Below the pieces are notes generated by a model. It made no database searches. It saw nothing but the letters and a program-made list of their open reading frames with translations, and was not told where the DNA came from. A DNA stretch of 61,262 bases from Agrococcus beijingensis (lineage in GTDB: Bacteria > Actinomycetota > Actinomycetes > Actinomycetales > Microbacteriaceae): positions 2,225,354-2,286,615 of the forward strand of contig NZ_CP132360.1 in assembly GCF_030758955.1 (NCBI RefSeq), given 5' to 3'. Below are positions 15,127 to 22,721 of the stretch, in pieces (positions within the stretch are counted from its first letter, which is position 1; each line of letters opens with the position of its first letter). The position numbers and the translations under genes are program-made.

Positions 15127-15956
15127 CCGCCACGATGCAGCTCGCCGTCACCGAGGCCCGCCAGATCGCTCGCCGACCCTCCCGAGCGAAGGCCGTCTGG
15201 CACAAGGCGTGGCCACCGCTGCTCGTGGTCGTCTTCGTCACGCTCGCCTGGGAGCTCGCGATCCCGCTGCTGGGCATCTCCACCTTCATCATCGCCGCGC
15301 CGAGCGCCATCGCGGCCGAGATGGTGATCGCTGCGCCGCTGCTGCTGCAGGCGACGTGGGTGACGACCCTCGAGATCTTCTGGGGCTTCCTCATCAGTGT
15401 CATCGTCGGCGTGGCGATCGCGCTGCTGGTCGTGCGCTACAAGTGGGTCGAGCGGGCGATCTACCCGCTCATCATCCTGTTCCAGACGGTGCCGAAGGTC
15501 GCGCTCGCCCCGATCTTCATCCTCTGGTTCGGCTACACCATGACGCCCAAGCTCGTGCTGATCGTGGTGATCGCGTTCTTCCCGATCACGATCAACATGG
15601 TGCTGGGGCTCAAGCGCACCGACGACGACCTGATCCTCCTGATGCGCTCGGTCGGCTCGAGCCGCACGCAGATCCTCACGAAGGTGCAGCTGCCCAACTC
15701 GCTGCCCTACCTCTTCGCCGGCACCCGCATCGCGATCACCCTCGCGGTCATCGGCGCGGTGGTCGCCGAGTTCGCCGGCTCCCAGGACGGCTTGGGCCAC
15801 ATGATCCAATTCGCTTCCACGCAACTGGACACCGCGCAGATGTTCGCCGCCCTCATCGTCGTCTCGCTGCTCGGCCTCGCCTTCTACTACGCGGTCGGTC
15901 TCGTCGAGCTGCTCATGCGCCGCCGCTTCCCCCACATCGCCACCGACGCGGTCTGA
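15123..15956 (+). CDS. ABC transporter permease (SsuC/ThiX-like)
   Basis: A 277-residue inner-membrane protein with about six hydrophobic segments. The cytoplasmic coupling loop motif of binding-protein-dependent permeases is present in the second half: LLMRSVGSSRTQILTKVQLP (EAA-like loop). It is followed by NSLPYLFAGTRIAITLAVIGA, as in the SsuC/TauC family. Overlap of 4 nt with the ATPase indicates coupled translation in equimolar amounts. It should form a homodimer with the ATPase at 14341 and accept substrate from the binding protein at 16026. Confidence 0.92.
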   Translation: MTATMQLAVTEARQIARRPSRAKAVWHKAWPPLLVVVFVTLAWELAIPLLGISTFIIAAPSAIAAEMVIAAPLLLQATWVTTLEIFWGFLISVIVGVAIALLVVRYKWVERAIYPLIILFQTVPKVALAPIFILWFGYTMTPKLVLIVVIAFFPITINMVLGLKRTDDDLILLMRSVGSSRTQILTKVQLPNSLPYLFAGTRIAITLAVIGAVVAEFAGSQDGLGHMIQFASTQLDTAQMFAALIVVSLLGLAFYYAVGLVELLMRRRFPHIATDAV

Positions 15957-16025
15957 TCGCGCCGCGCATCCGCCCCCTTCCTCACCAGTACCCCTCACCT
16001 CACCCCCACCCTCAGGAGCACACCC

Positions 16026-17078
16026 ATGCGCACTCGCACCTCCTTCATCCCCGCGCTCGCAGCCGGCAGCGTCGCCGTGCTGGCGCTCGCCGCCTGCTCT
16101 GCCAACGCAGCGGCGCCCTCCTCATCGGGCGGCGCGCCGGCCGAGCTCGACACCGTCACGGTGCAGCTCGACTTCCAGCCGCGCGGCCTGCACTCGACCA
16201 TGTTCGTCACCGACGAGAAGGGCTTCTTCGCCGAGGAGGGCATCGAGATCGAGCAGATCCTGCCCGGCACCAGCTCCGGCGACACGCTGCGCCTCGTCGG
16301 CTCGGGCCAGGGCGACTTCGGCATGGCCGACCTGCCGACGCTGGTCGTCGCGCAGAGCCAGGAGATCCCGGTGCAGGCGATCGGCGCGGTCAACCAGACC
16401 TCCCCGCTCGCGATGTGCACCCTCGCCGATGAGCACACGCTCGAGTCGCCCGCAGACCTCGAGGGCCTCACCGTCGGCGTGCAGGCGTCCGGCTCCACCT
16501 ACGTCTTCTACAAGGCCCTCCTGGCGACCAACGGTGTCGACGCATCCGCCCTCACCGAGCTCACCGTGCAGCCGCCCTACGAGCAGTACCTGCTCACCGG
16601 CCAGGTCGACACCGTGCCCTGCTACGTCGACGCCGAGATCACGATCCTCGAGGAGCACGCCGGCGGCGAGGGCTCGCTCAGCGTGCTGCGCGGTCCGGAG
16701 TGGGGCTACGACGCCTACGGCACCGGCGTCTTCACCAGCGACCGCATGATCGCCGAGGACCCCGAGCTCGTGCAGCGCTTCATGAACGCGTACGTCAAGG
16801 GCCTGCAGTACGTGATCGACAACCCGCGTGAGGCCGCCGAGATCCTGGCCGCATCGGCACCCGACCGCGCGCAGAACGTCGACCTCTACGAGCGTCAGAT
16901 CCAGGCCGACATCGAGGAGACCTTCACCAGCGTCGACGGCGCGGGCCTGGCCGGCATGACCGACGACACCTGGGCCGCGATGGTCGAGATGCTCGCCGCG
17001 CAGGGCGTCATCGAGACGAGCCCGGCCGTCGAGGACCTCGCTGACGCGTCGTTCGTGACGCAGGCCAACGAGCAGTGA
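16026..17078 (+). CDS. ABC transporter substrate-binding lipoprotein, NMT1/THI5-like
   Basis: A 350-residue binding protein. The start ATG follows AGGAG by 8 nt, then a type II signal peptide ends at LAAC. The mature protein opens with VTVQLDFQPRGLHSTMFVTD, the typical THI5/NMT1 opening strand and helix, and contains EKGFFAEEGIEIEQ, GSGQGDFGMADLPTLV and LTVGVQASGSTYVFYKALL. THI5-like binding proteins capture pyrimidine or pyridine ring compounds and similar molecules. Together with the catabolic enzymes downstream, this makes a pyridoxine-derived pyridine the best substrate guess. It is probably attached to the outer face of the membrane. Confidence 0.88.
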   Translation: MRTRTSFIPALAAGSVAVLALAACSANAAAPSSSGGAPAELDTVTVQLDFQPRGLHSTMFVTDEKGFFAEEGIEIEQILPGTSSGDTLRLVGSGQGDFGMADLPTLVVAQSQEIPVQAIGAVNQTSPLAMCTLADEHTLESPADLEGLTVGVQASGSTYVFYKALLATNGVDASALTELTVQPPYEQYLLTGQVDTVPCYVDAEITILEEHAGGEGSLSVLRGPEWGYDAYGTGVFTSDRMIAEDPELVQRFMNAYVKGLQYVIDNPREAAEILAASAPDRAQNVDLYERQIQADIEETFTSVDGAGLAGMTDDTWAAMVEMLAAQGVIETSPAVEDLADASFVTQANEQ

Positions 17079-17112
17079 CCCGAGCGATGACGACGACACA
17101 GGAGACGAACCC

Positions 17113-18261
17113 ATGAGCGCACAGCAGAGGCACGCGGAGATCTCGGGCGCAGGCTTCGCCGGGCTGACGGCGGCGGCCGCCCTCGCCCAGCGCGGCTGGA
17201 GCGTGCGGCTCCACGAGCGCTCCGACGAGCTGCGGGCAGAGGGTGCGGGCATCGTGCTCTGGGGCAACAGCCTCAAGGTGCTGCAGCGGCTCGGCGCGCT
17301 CCACGACCTGAAGGCGCGCGCGATGCGGCCGCCGGCCTACGAGACCCGGACCGACAACGCGATCGTCTCGCAGGAGCGGCTCGAGGGCGTCGACTGGATG
17401 ACCATGACCCGCCCGCACCTGCACGAGACGCTCGTGCGGACGGCACGCGAGTCGGGCGTCGAGCTCGTCGCCGGCTCCGAGGTCACCGGCGCGACCGCCG
17501 ACGGCACGGTGACGTTCGCCGACGGCAGCACCGCCGAGGCCGACCTCGTCATCGGGGCGGATGGGGTGGGCTCGGCCGTGCGCGACTCGCTCGGCTTCCA
17601 GGTCGACCGCCAGCGCTCGCGCGACGGCATCACGCGCTTCCTCGTGCCGCGCCGCAAGGCAGAGCTCGCCGCGCTTGAGCCCGACACCGAGTGGGACAAC
17701 GTCATCGACTTCTGGAACATGTCGGGCCGCGTGCTGCGGGTGCTCTACACGCCGGCGAACGACGACGAGCTCTACATCGCCCTCATGTCGCCGGCCGCGG
17801 ACGCCCAGGGCTCGCAGGTGCCGATCGACCTGGCGCTGTGGCAGCAGGAGTTCCCGCAGCTGGCGCCGGTGCTCGAGGACGCCGCGACGATCGCGGGCCG
17901 CTACTACGGCTACCAGACCACCCGCCTCGACCGCTGGACCGAGGGCAGCGTCGCGCTCATCGGCGACGCCGCGCACGCCATGTGCCCGGCCCTGGCCCAG
18001 GGAGCCGGCTGCGCCATGATGAACGCCTGGACGCTGGCGGAGGCCGCCACGCGGGCCGACGCCACTGACGTGGCCGGCGCGCTGGTCGAATGGGAGCGGG
18101 TTGAGCGCCCCTTCACCGACCGCTGCCAGGACCGCTCGCAGCACTACGCCGACAGCCGTTCGATGTCGCAGGGCGGCCAGTTCGCCGGCGACATCCTCGA
18201 GACCGCCCAGTATGACCCGACCGACGCCCGCCGTCACGACCTCCAGGAGGTGGCGCGATGA
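17113..18261 (+). CDS. 2-methyl-3-hydroxypyridine-5-carboxylate (MHPC) oxygenase-like flavin monooxygenase
   Basis: A 382-residue group A flavin monooxygenase. The FAD-binding GxGxxG is at G12-G17 (SGAGFAG) and the second FAD motif is GDAAH at 284-288, followed by AMCPALAQGAGCAMMNAW. The tail ITDRCQ-like segment (PFTDRCQDRSQHYADSRSMS) and QYDP closely resemble, from memory, the Mesorhizobium MHPC oxygenase. That enzyme hydroxylates and opens the MHPC ring using NAD(P)H and O2, giving 2-(acetamidomethylene)succinate. The gene overlaps the DUF1185 gene by 4 nt. Alternative: 6-hydroxynicotinate or salicylate-type hydroxylase, but the neighbouring genes favour MHPC. Confidence 0.82.
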   Translation: MSAQQRHAEISGAGFAGLTAAAALAQRGWSVRLHERSDELRAEGAGIVLWGNSLKVLQRLGALHDLKARAMRPPAYETRTDNAIVSQERLEGVDWMTMTRPHLHETLVRTARESGVELVAGSEVTGATADGTVTFADGSTAEADLVIGADGVGSAVRDSLGFQVDRQRSRDGITRFLVPRRKAELAALEPDTEWDNVIDFWNMSGRVLRVLYTPANDDELYIALMSPAADAQGSQVPIDLALWQQEFPQLAPVLEDAATIAGRYYGYQTTRLDRWTEGSVALIGDAAHAMCPALAQGAGCAMMNAWTLAEAATRADATDVAGALVEWERVERPFTDRCQDRSQHYADSRSMSQGGQFAGDILETAQYDPTDARRHDLQEVAR

Positions 18262-18863
18262 GCGCCCTGCAGCACTACACCCCCCGCCGCTGGCACCACG
18301 TGCTCGAGGAGATCGAGCACGACGGCGGCCCCGCCGGCGAGCCGCTGCGCAAGGCGGCGGTCGCGGTGGTCGTCGCCAACCCGTACGCCGGCGAGTGGGT
18401 CGAGTCGCTCGAGCCGCTGACCGCGCCGAGCGCCGAGCTCGGCACCGAGCTGGGCCGCCGCGCGGCCGCGCTGCTCGGCTTGCCGGTGCAGGGCTACGGC
18501 AAGGGCGGCATCGCCGGCATCGGCGGCGAGCAGGAGCACGTCGTCGCCTGCGTCACCACCATCTTCGGCGACGCCTTCCGCGACGCCGTCGGCGGCGGCG
18601 CCGCGTGGATCTCCTCGGTCACCAAGCTGGGCGGCCCCGGCACCCAGATCGACATCCCGCTCGCCTACAAGGACGAGGTCTACGTGCGCTCGCACTACGA
18701 CTCGATCTCCTTCCGCATCGACGACGCACCGCGCGCCGACGAGCTGCTCATCGCCGTGGCCGTCTCGAGCGGGCCCCGCGTGCACGCCCGGGTGGGCGGC
18801 ATGACGGCGGCAGAAGCACAGGAACGACGCAGCCTCGCTGCAGAAGGGGCGAATGTCGCATGA
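18258..18863 (+). CDS. DUF1185 (amino acid synthesis family) protein in B6-degradation operon
   Basis: A 201-residue protein of PF06684. Recognisable segments are RKAAVAVVVANPYAGEW, GYGKGGIAGIGGEQEHVVAC, GGGAAWISSVTKLGGPGTQI and the C-terminal IAVAVSSGPRVHARVGG. Structures of the family show a variant of the Bacillus chorismate-mutase fold; its catalytic role is not established. Overlaps of 4 nt on both sides (ATGA) place it firmly inside the pathway operon, between the ring-opening oxygenase and the decarboxylase. It may handle an unstable intermediate or improve flux, but no step of the known pathway requires it. Confidence 0.88.
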   Translation: MSALQHYTPRRWHHVLEEIEHDGGPAGEPLRKAAVAVVVANPYAGEWVESLEPLTAPSAELGTELGRRAAALLGLPVQGYGKGGIAGIGGEQEHVVACVTTIFGDAFRDAVGGGAAWISSVTKLGGPGTQIDIPLAYKDEVYVRSHYDSISFRIDDAPRADELLIAVAVSSGPRVHARVGGMTAAEAQERRSLAAEGANVA

Positions 18864-19615
18864 GCTACACGCCAGGCATCTACCAGCAGGACGAGTCGAT
18901 CTCGGCGACGCTCGCCGACCTCGGCCGCGCGCACCGGATCCTCGAGATGGAGGGCCACGGCGACATGTCGATGGGCCACCTCTCCTACCGCGACCCGTTC
19001 GGCCGCGGCCTGTGGCTCAAGCGCGGCAACCTCGCGCTGAGCGAGGTCGACGGCGACGACTTCATCCTGATGGACTTCGACGGCAACGTGCTCGAGGGTC
19101 AAGGCCTGCGTCACCTCGAGTGGCCGCTGCACGCCGAGATCATGAAGGCACGACCCGACGTCAACTTCGTCGGCCACTCGCACAGCCACGCCGCGACCCT
19201 CATCGGCGCCACGAGCGGCGTGATCCAGCCGCTCAACAACCACGGCGTCTGGTTCGGCGGCAAGGGCGTGCCGCTCTACCGCGACACCAGCCACATCATC
19301 ACGACGGTGCCGCTGGGCGTCGACGTGGCGCAGCAGCTCGGCGACGCAGACGCCATCCTGCTCTCCAACCACGGCGTCGCCTTCGTCGGCGCTGACGTGG
19401 CGCAGGTCACCCTGGCGGGCGTCTTCCTCGAGTGGGCCTCGCGCTTCCAGCTCGACGCGCACGCCTCCGGCCTCGAGGGCCACGTGCCCGACCCCGACGA
19501 GACCGACGAGAAGAAGGCGCGCATCTACCCGCCGAAGGCGCAGCGCAACTACTGGATGTACTTCAACCGCAAGCTCGATGCCGTGGAGCAGCACGGCGGA
19601 AGGATGTTCCCGTGA
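18860..19615 (+). CDS. class II aldolase/adducin family protein, probable 3-hydroxy-2-methylpyridine-4,5-dicarboxylate 4-decarboxylase
   Basis: A 251-residue class II aldolase-fold protein. The metal site is visible as HSHSH (H106, H108, H110) with a distal His171 in LLSNHGVAF; GHGDMSMGHLSYRDP near residue 33 is the usual substrate-phosphate or carboxylate loop region. In pathway I, HMPDC is decarboxylated to MHPC by an enzyme of this fold, the direct precursor for the upstream oxygenase. The start overlaps DUF1185 by 4 nt and the end overlaps the dehydrogenase by 4 nt. The fold is certain; the specific reaction is inferred from operon context. Confidence 0.8.
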   Translation: MSYTPGIYQQDESISATLADLGRAHRILEMEGHGDMSMGHLSYRDPFGRGLWLKRGNLALSEVDGDDFILMDFDGNVLEGQGLRHLEWPLHAEIMKARPDVNFVGHSHSHAATLIGATSGVIQPLNNHGVWFGGKGVPLYRDTSHIITTVPLGVDVAQQLGDADAILLSNHGVAFVGADVAQVTLAGVFLEWASRFQLDAHASGLEGHVPDPDETDEKKARIYPPKAQRNYWMYFNRKLDAVEQHGGRMFP

Positions 19616-20541
19616 GCGTTCCCACCATCGTCACCGTCGTCGGCTCGGGCATCATGGGCCCCGGCATCGGCGCCGTGCTCGCCGCCGCCGGCGCACAGGT
19701 GCGCATCTACGACATCAGCGAGGCCGCCGTCGCGGCCGCCGAGACCGCCTACGACAAGGCGCTCGGCGTCGTCGAGCAGCTCTCTGGCCCTTCGGGCGCC
19801 CCGGATGCGGTGTTCACCACCGACATCGCGGTCGCCCTCGAGGGCACCGAGCTGGTTATCGAGGCGGTGCCCGAGCGCATCGAGATCAAGCGCTCGGTGC
19901 TCGCCCAGATCGAGGAGCTCGTCAGCGACGACACCGTCGTCGCCACGAACACCTCGGGCATCCCGATCTCGACGATGGCCGAGACGATGCGCGTGCCGGG
20001 TCGCTTCGTCGGCATGCACTGGTCGAACCCGCCGCACCTCATCCCGATGATCGAGGTCATCCCCGGCGCCGCCACCGACCAGGCGGTCACCGACCGCATG
20101 ATGGCGATCGTGCGCGCGATCGGCTACGAGCCGGTGCTCGAGAAGGAGATCGCCGGCTTCGTCGAGAACCGGGTGCTCTACGCGATCATGCGCGAGTGCC
20201 TCTCGCTGGTCGAGCAGGGCATCGTCACGCAGGAGGATCTCGACACCTGCGTGCGCTGGGGCATCGGCTACAAGCTCGCCGTGGTCGGACCGATGCGGCT
20301 GCTCGACATGGCCGGCCTCGACACCTACCGCAACGTCTCGAGCTACCTCAACGCCGAGCTCGACTCGAGCGCCGGCGTGCCCGAGATGATCGAGCGGATG
20401 ACCGCCGATGGCCGCCTGGGCATGAAGTCGGGCGACGGCCTCTACGAGTACGGCGAGGGCGACGTCGCAGCCACCCGCGGCCGCATCACCTCGGGGCTGC
20501 TCGAGGTGCGCAAGGTGCTCTCGGGCCTGGAGCGCGTGTGA
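19612..20541 (+). CDS. 3-hydroxyacyl-CoA dehydrogenase-like enzyme, probable FHMPC 5-dehydrogenase
   Basis: A GTG start at 19612, overlapping the previous stop, gives 309 residues. An N-terminal Rossmann motif GSGIMG (11-16) is followed by VIEAVPERIEIK and NTSGIPIS. MHWSNPPHLIPMIEVI and FVENRVLYA come next, then DLDTCVRWGIGYKLAVVGPM and LLDMAGLDTYRNVSSYLN. These features, from memory, match the Mesorhizobium 5-formyl-3-hydroxy-2-methylpyridine-4-carboxylate dehydrogenase, described as an NAD-dependent dismutase. It oxidises the 5-aldehyde to HMPDC. SNPPH where beta-oxidation enzymes have the FNP-type motif supports a non-CoA substrate. Confidence 0.83.
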   Translation: MSVPTIVTVVGSGIMGPGIGAVLAAAGAQVRIYDISEAAVAAAETAYDKALGVVEQLSGPSGAPDAVFTTDIAVALEGTELVIEAVPERIEIKRSVLAQIEELVSDDTVVATNTSGIPISTMAETMRVPGRFVGMHWSNPPHLIPMIEVIPGAATDQAVTDRMMAIVRAIGYEPVLEKEIAGFVENRVLYAIMRECLSLVEQGIVTQEDLDTCVRWGIGYKLAVVGPMRLLDMAGLDTYRNVSSYLNAELDSSAGVPEMIERMTADGRLGMKSGDGLYEYGEGDVAATRGRITSGLLEVRKVLSGLERV

Positions 20542-21413
20542 CCACGATTGACGAGGTCGTCGTCGACGGCCCGGAGTCGCAGCTCGCCGCTGCGATCTCC
20601 GGGCCCGCCGACGGCACGCCCGTGCTCTTCCTGCACGGCACCTCGGCGAACCGGCACGGCTGGGACGCCGTCGTCGACGCGATGGCCGAGCCCGCTCGCG
20701 CCGTGCGGCTCGATCAGCGCGGGCACGGCCTTTCGGGCGACGGCGACGCGTACGACGCGGATGCGTTCGCGCGCGACGCCGCCGCCGTCATCCGTGCGCT
20801 CGACCTCGGTCCGACCCTCGTGGTCGGCCACTCCATGGGCGCGCGGAACGCCTGGGTTCTCGCCGCGCGCGAGCCGGAGGTCGTCTCGGGCGTCGTGGCG
20901 GTCGACTACACGCCGTTCGTCGAGGCCGAGGTGCTCGACGCGCTGGACGCGCGCGTGCGAGGCGGCGACCGCGCCTTCGACGACCTGAGCGCCGTGCACG
21001 CCTACCTCGCCGACCGCTACCGGCGCCTGCCCGCCGACGCGATCGAGCGCCGAGCGCGATTCGGCTACGCGCCCGCCGACGACGGGCTGCGCCCGCTCGC
21101 CCGGCCGGCAGCGCTCGCCGCCCTCGTCGAGGGCCTCCGCACCGACTTCCCCGACGAGTTCGCCGCTGTCGCCGCCGAAGGCCCCGCGATGGTGGCCGTG
21201 CGCGGCGAGCACAGCGCGATCGTCTCTCCCGCCGCCTGGGCTCGCGCCCAGGCGCTGGCGCCGACCGCCGGCTTCGTCGAGCTGGCCGACGCCGACCACT
21301 ACGTCCACGAGGAGCAGCCGCAGGCTGTCGCCTCGATCATCGACGATCTCATCCGCACTGTCCGGCGCACGCCGGTCAGCGTCCACAACGCAAAGGAGCA
21401 GCCATGGGACTGA
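20538..21413 (+). CDS. alpha/beta hydrolase, probable 2-(acetamidomethylene)succinate (AAMS) amidohydrolase
   Basis: A GTG start overlapping by 4 nt gives 291 residues. The nucleophile elbow is GHSMGAR with Ser99, the oxyanion-hole motif is HGTSANRHGW, and the catalytic His is H254 in DADHYVHEE. AVDYTPFVEAEVLDALDARV, YLADRYRRLPADAI and GLRPLA are like those in the Mesorhizobium AAMS hydrolase. That enzyme cleaves the ring-opened product to succinate semialdehyde, acetate, ammonia and CO2. It overlaps the PEBP gene by 10 nt. Within the huge hydrolase superfamily, the GARN sequence after the nucleophile and the operon give the specificity. Confidence 0.82.
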   Translation: MTTIDEVVVDGPESQLAAAISGPADGTPVLFLHGTSANRHGWDAVVDAMAEPARAVRLDQRGHGLSGDGDAYDADAFARDAAAVIRALDLGPTLVVGHSMGARNAWVLAAREPEVVSGVVAVDYTPFVEAEVLDALDARVRGGDRAFDDLSAVHAYLADRYRRLPADAIERRARFGYAPADDGLRPLARPAALAALVEGLRTDFPDEFAAVAAEGPAMVAVRGEHSAIVSPAAWARAQALAPTAGFVELADADHYVHEEQPQAVASIIDDLIRTVRRTPVSVHNAKEQPWD

Positions 21414-21853
21414 ACATCGCCGACCTCAAGGTCACCACCGACGACTTCGAGCCGGGGGGACGCATCCCCGACCGCATCAGCGCCGACGGCGGCAACACCG
21501 AGCCCCGCCTGACCGTCACCGGCGTGCCGGCCGACGCCGTCGAGCTGGCGCTCATCGCGCACGACCCCGACGCGCCCTTGCCGCACGGCTTCACGCACGG
21601 CACCACCTACGGGCTTCCGGCCACCGACGGGCCGATCGACACCGCATCGGCCCGTCGTGGCCCCAACGGCATGGGCGAGGCAGCGTGGACCGGGCCGCAG
21701 CCGCCGCACGGCCACGGCGACCACCGCTACTACTTCTGGGTCTACGCGCTGTCGAAGCCCGTCGAGGGCACGCCGAGCCGCGAGGAGTTCCTCGAGCAGT
21801 ACGCTGACGCCATCGTCGAGCAGAACAGGGTGGTGGGCGTCTTCTCGCGCTGA
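21404..21853 (+). CDS. YbhB/YbcL-family (PEBP, Raf kinase inhibitor-like) protein
   Basis: A 149-residue PEBP-fold protein with the family's ligand-pocket motifs AHDPDAPLPHGFTHGTTYGL, RRGPNGMGEAAWTGPQPPHG and GDHRYYFWVYAL. The usual second motif HW is HG here. AAAGGAG lies about 7 nt upstream of the ATG. Bacterial PEBPs bind phosphate or small carboxylate ligands, and their functions are mostly unknown. It overlaps the hydrolase gene by 10 nt and is followed after 2 nt by the IclR gene, so it is part of the B6 operon. No step in the pathway calls for it. Confidence 0.88.
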   Translation: MGLNIADLKVTTDDFEPGGRIPDRISADGGNTEPRLTVTGVPADAVELALIAHDPDAPLPHGFTHGTTYGLPATDGPIDTASARRGPNGMGEAAWTGPQPPHGHGDHRYYFWVYALSKPVEGTPSREEFLEQYADAIVEQNRVVGVFSR

Positions 21854-21855
21854 TC

Positions 21856-22596
21856 ATGCCTCCCCCCGCCAAGACCCCCGGAGTCGACAGCGCGCGTCGC
21901 GTGCTGCAGGTGCTCCTGCTGTTCACCGAGGAGCAGCCCACCTTCAGCGTCGACGAGATCGTGGGTCGCACCGGCATCCCGCCGCAGAGCGTCTACCGGT
22001 ACGTGTCGCTCCTGCGCGAGCTCGGACTCGCGGAGGAGCACTCGTACGGTCGCTACGCCCTCACGCCGCAGGCTCTGGCGCTCGGGCGGGCGGCAGAGGT
22101 CGTGTACGCCCAGTCGTCGGTGGTGCACGAGCGGCTCGACCACCTCGCGCACGTCAGCGGCGAGACCTCGCTGCTGCTGCGGCGGGTCGAGGATCACGCG
22201 ATCTGCGCAGAGCTGGTCGAGACGCCGCAGACGGTGCGGCTGTCGTTCCGCATCGGGCATCGCATGCCGCTGCATCGTGGAGCGGCGCCGAAGGTGCTGC
22301 TCGCGGGGCTCGGCGAGGAGTGGGCGCAGCGCTACTTCCGTCGGTGCATGCCGGTGGTGCCCGAGGCTGAGCGCACCGAGCGGCTGCGCGAGCTGTCGGT
22401 GATCCGTGAGCGCCGCTGGGCCGAGTCGGCGAGCGAGGTAGACGAGGGCATCTGGGCGGTGGCGGCGCCGATCTGGAACGGCGACCGCATGATCGCCGCG
22501 CTCACGGTGGCGGGTCCGCAGTTCCGCATCACGAGCCGCAAGGCCAAGACGATCCGCGACGAAGTGGTGCGGGTGGCGGCCGATCTCTCGGCGTAG
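21856..22596 (+). CDS. IclR family transcriptional regulator of the pyridine-catabolism operon
   Basis: A 246-residue IclR-type regulator. The N-terminal winged helix (SARRVLQVLLLFTE, IVGRTGIPPQSVYRYVSLLR, LGLAEEHSYGRYALTP) spans about residues 10-75. The C-terminal effector-binding domain contains RVEDHAICAELVET, RIGHRMPLHRGAAPKVLLA and EVDEGIWAVAAPIW. It lies 2 nt after the PEBP stop and is thus co-transcribed with the genes it probably controls. Candidate operators are the two inverted repeats at 14233-14252 and 14286-14322. A pathway intermediate is the likely inducer; that is inference. Confidence 0.9.
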   Translation: MPPPAKTPGVDSARRVLQVLLLFTEEQPTFSVDEIVGRTGIPPQSVYRYVSLLRELGLAEEHSYGRYALTPQALALGRAAEVVYAQSSVVHERLDHLAHVSGETSLLLRRVEDHAICAELVETPQTVRLSFRIGHRMPLHRGAAPKVLLAGLGEEWAQRYFRRCMPVVPEAERTERLRELSVIRERRWAESASEVDEGIWAVAAPIWNGDRMIAALTVAGPQFRITSRKAKTIRDEVVRVAADLSA

Positions 22597-22721
22597 CGCG
22601 CGGCAGTCGTCGAGCGCTGCCGCCCGCGCCTGCCGGCAGGAGTTCTAACAGACACATCCATTAACGAAACCCCGCCCCAGGTGTTGACTCGGCCCAAGAG
22701 GTCTCGACGAAGGGCCGCACC

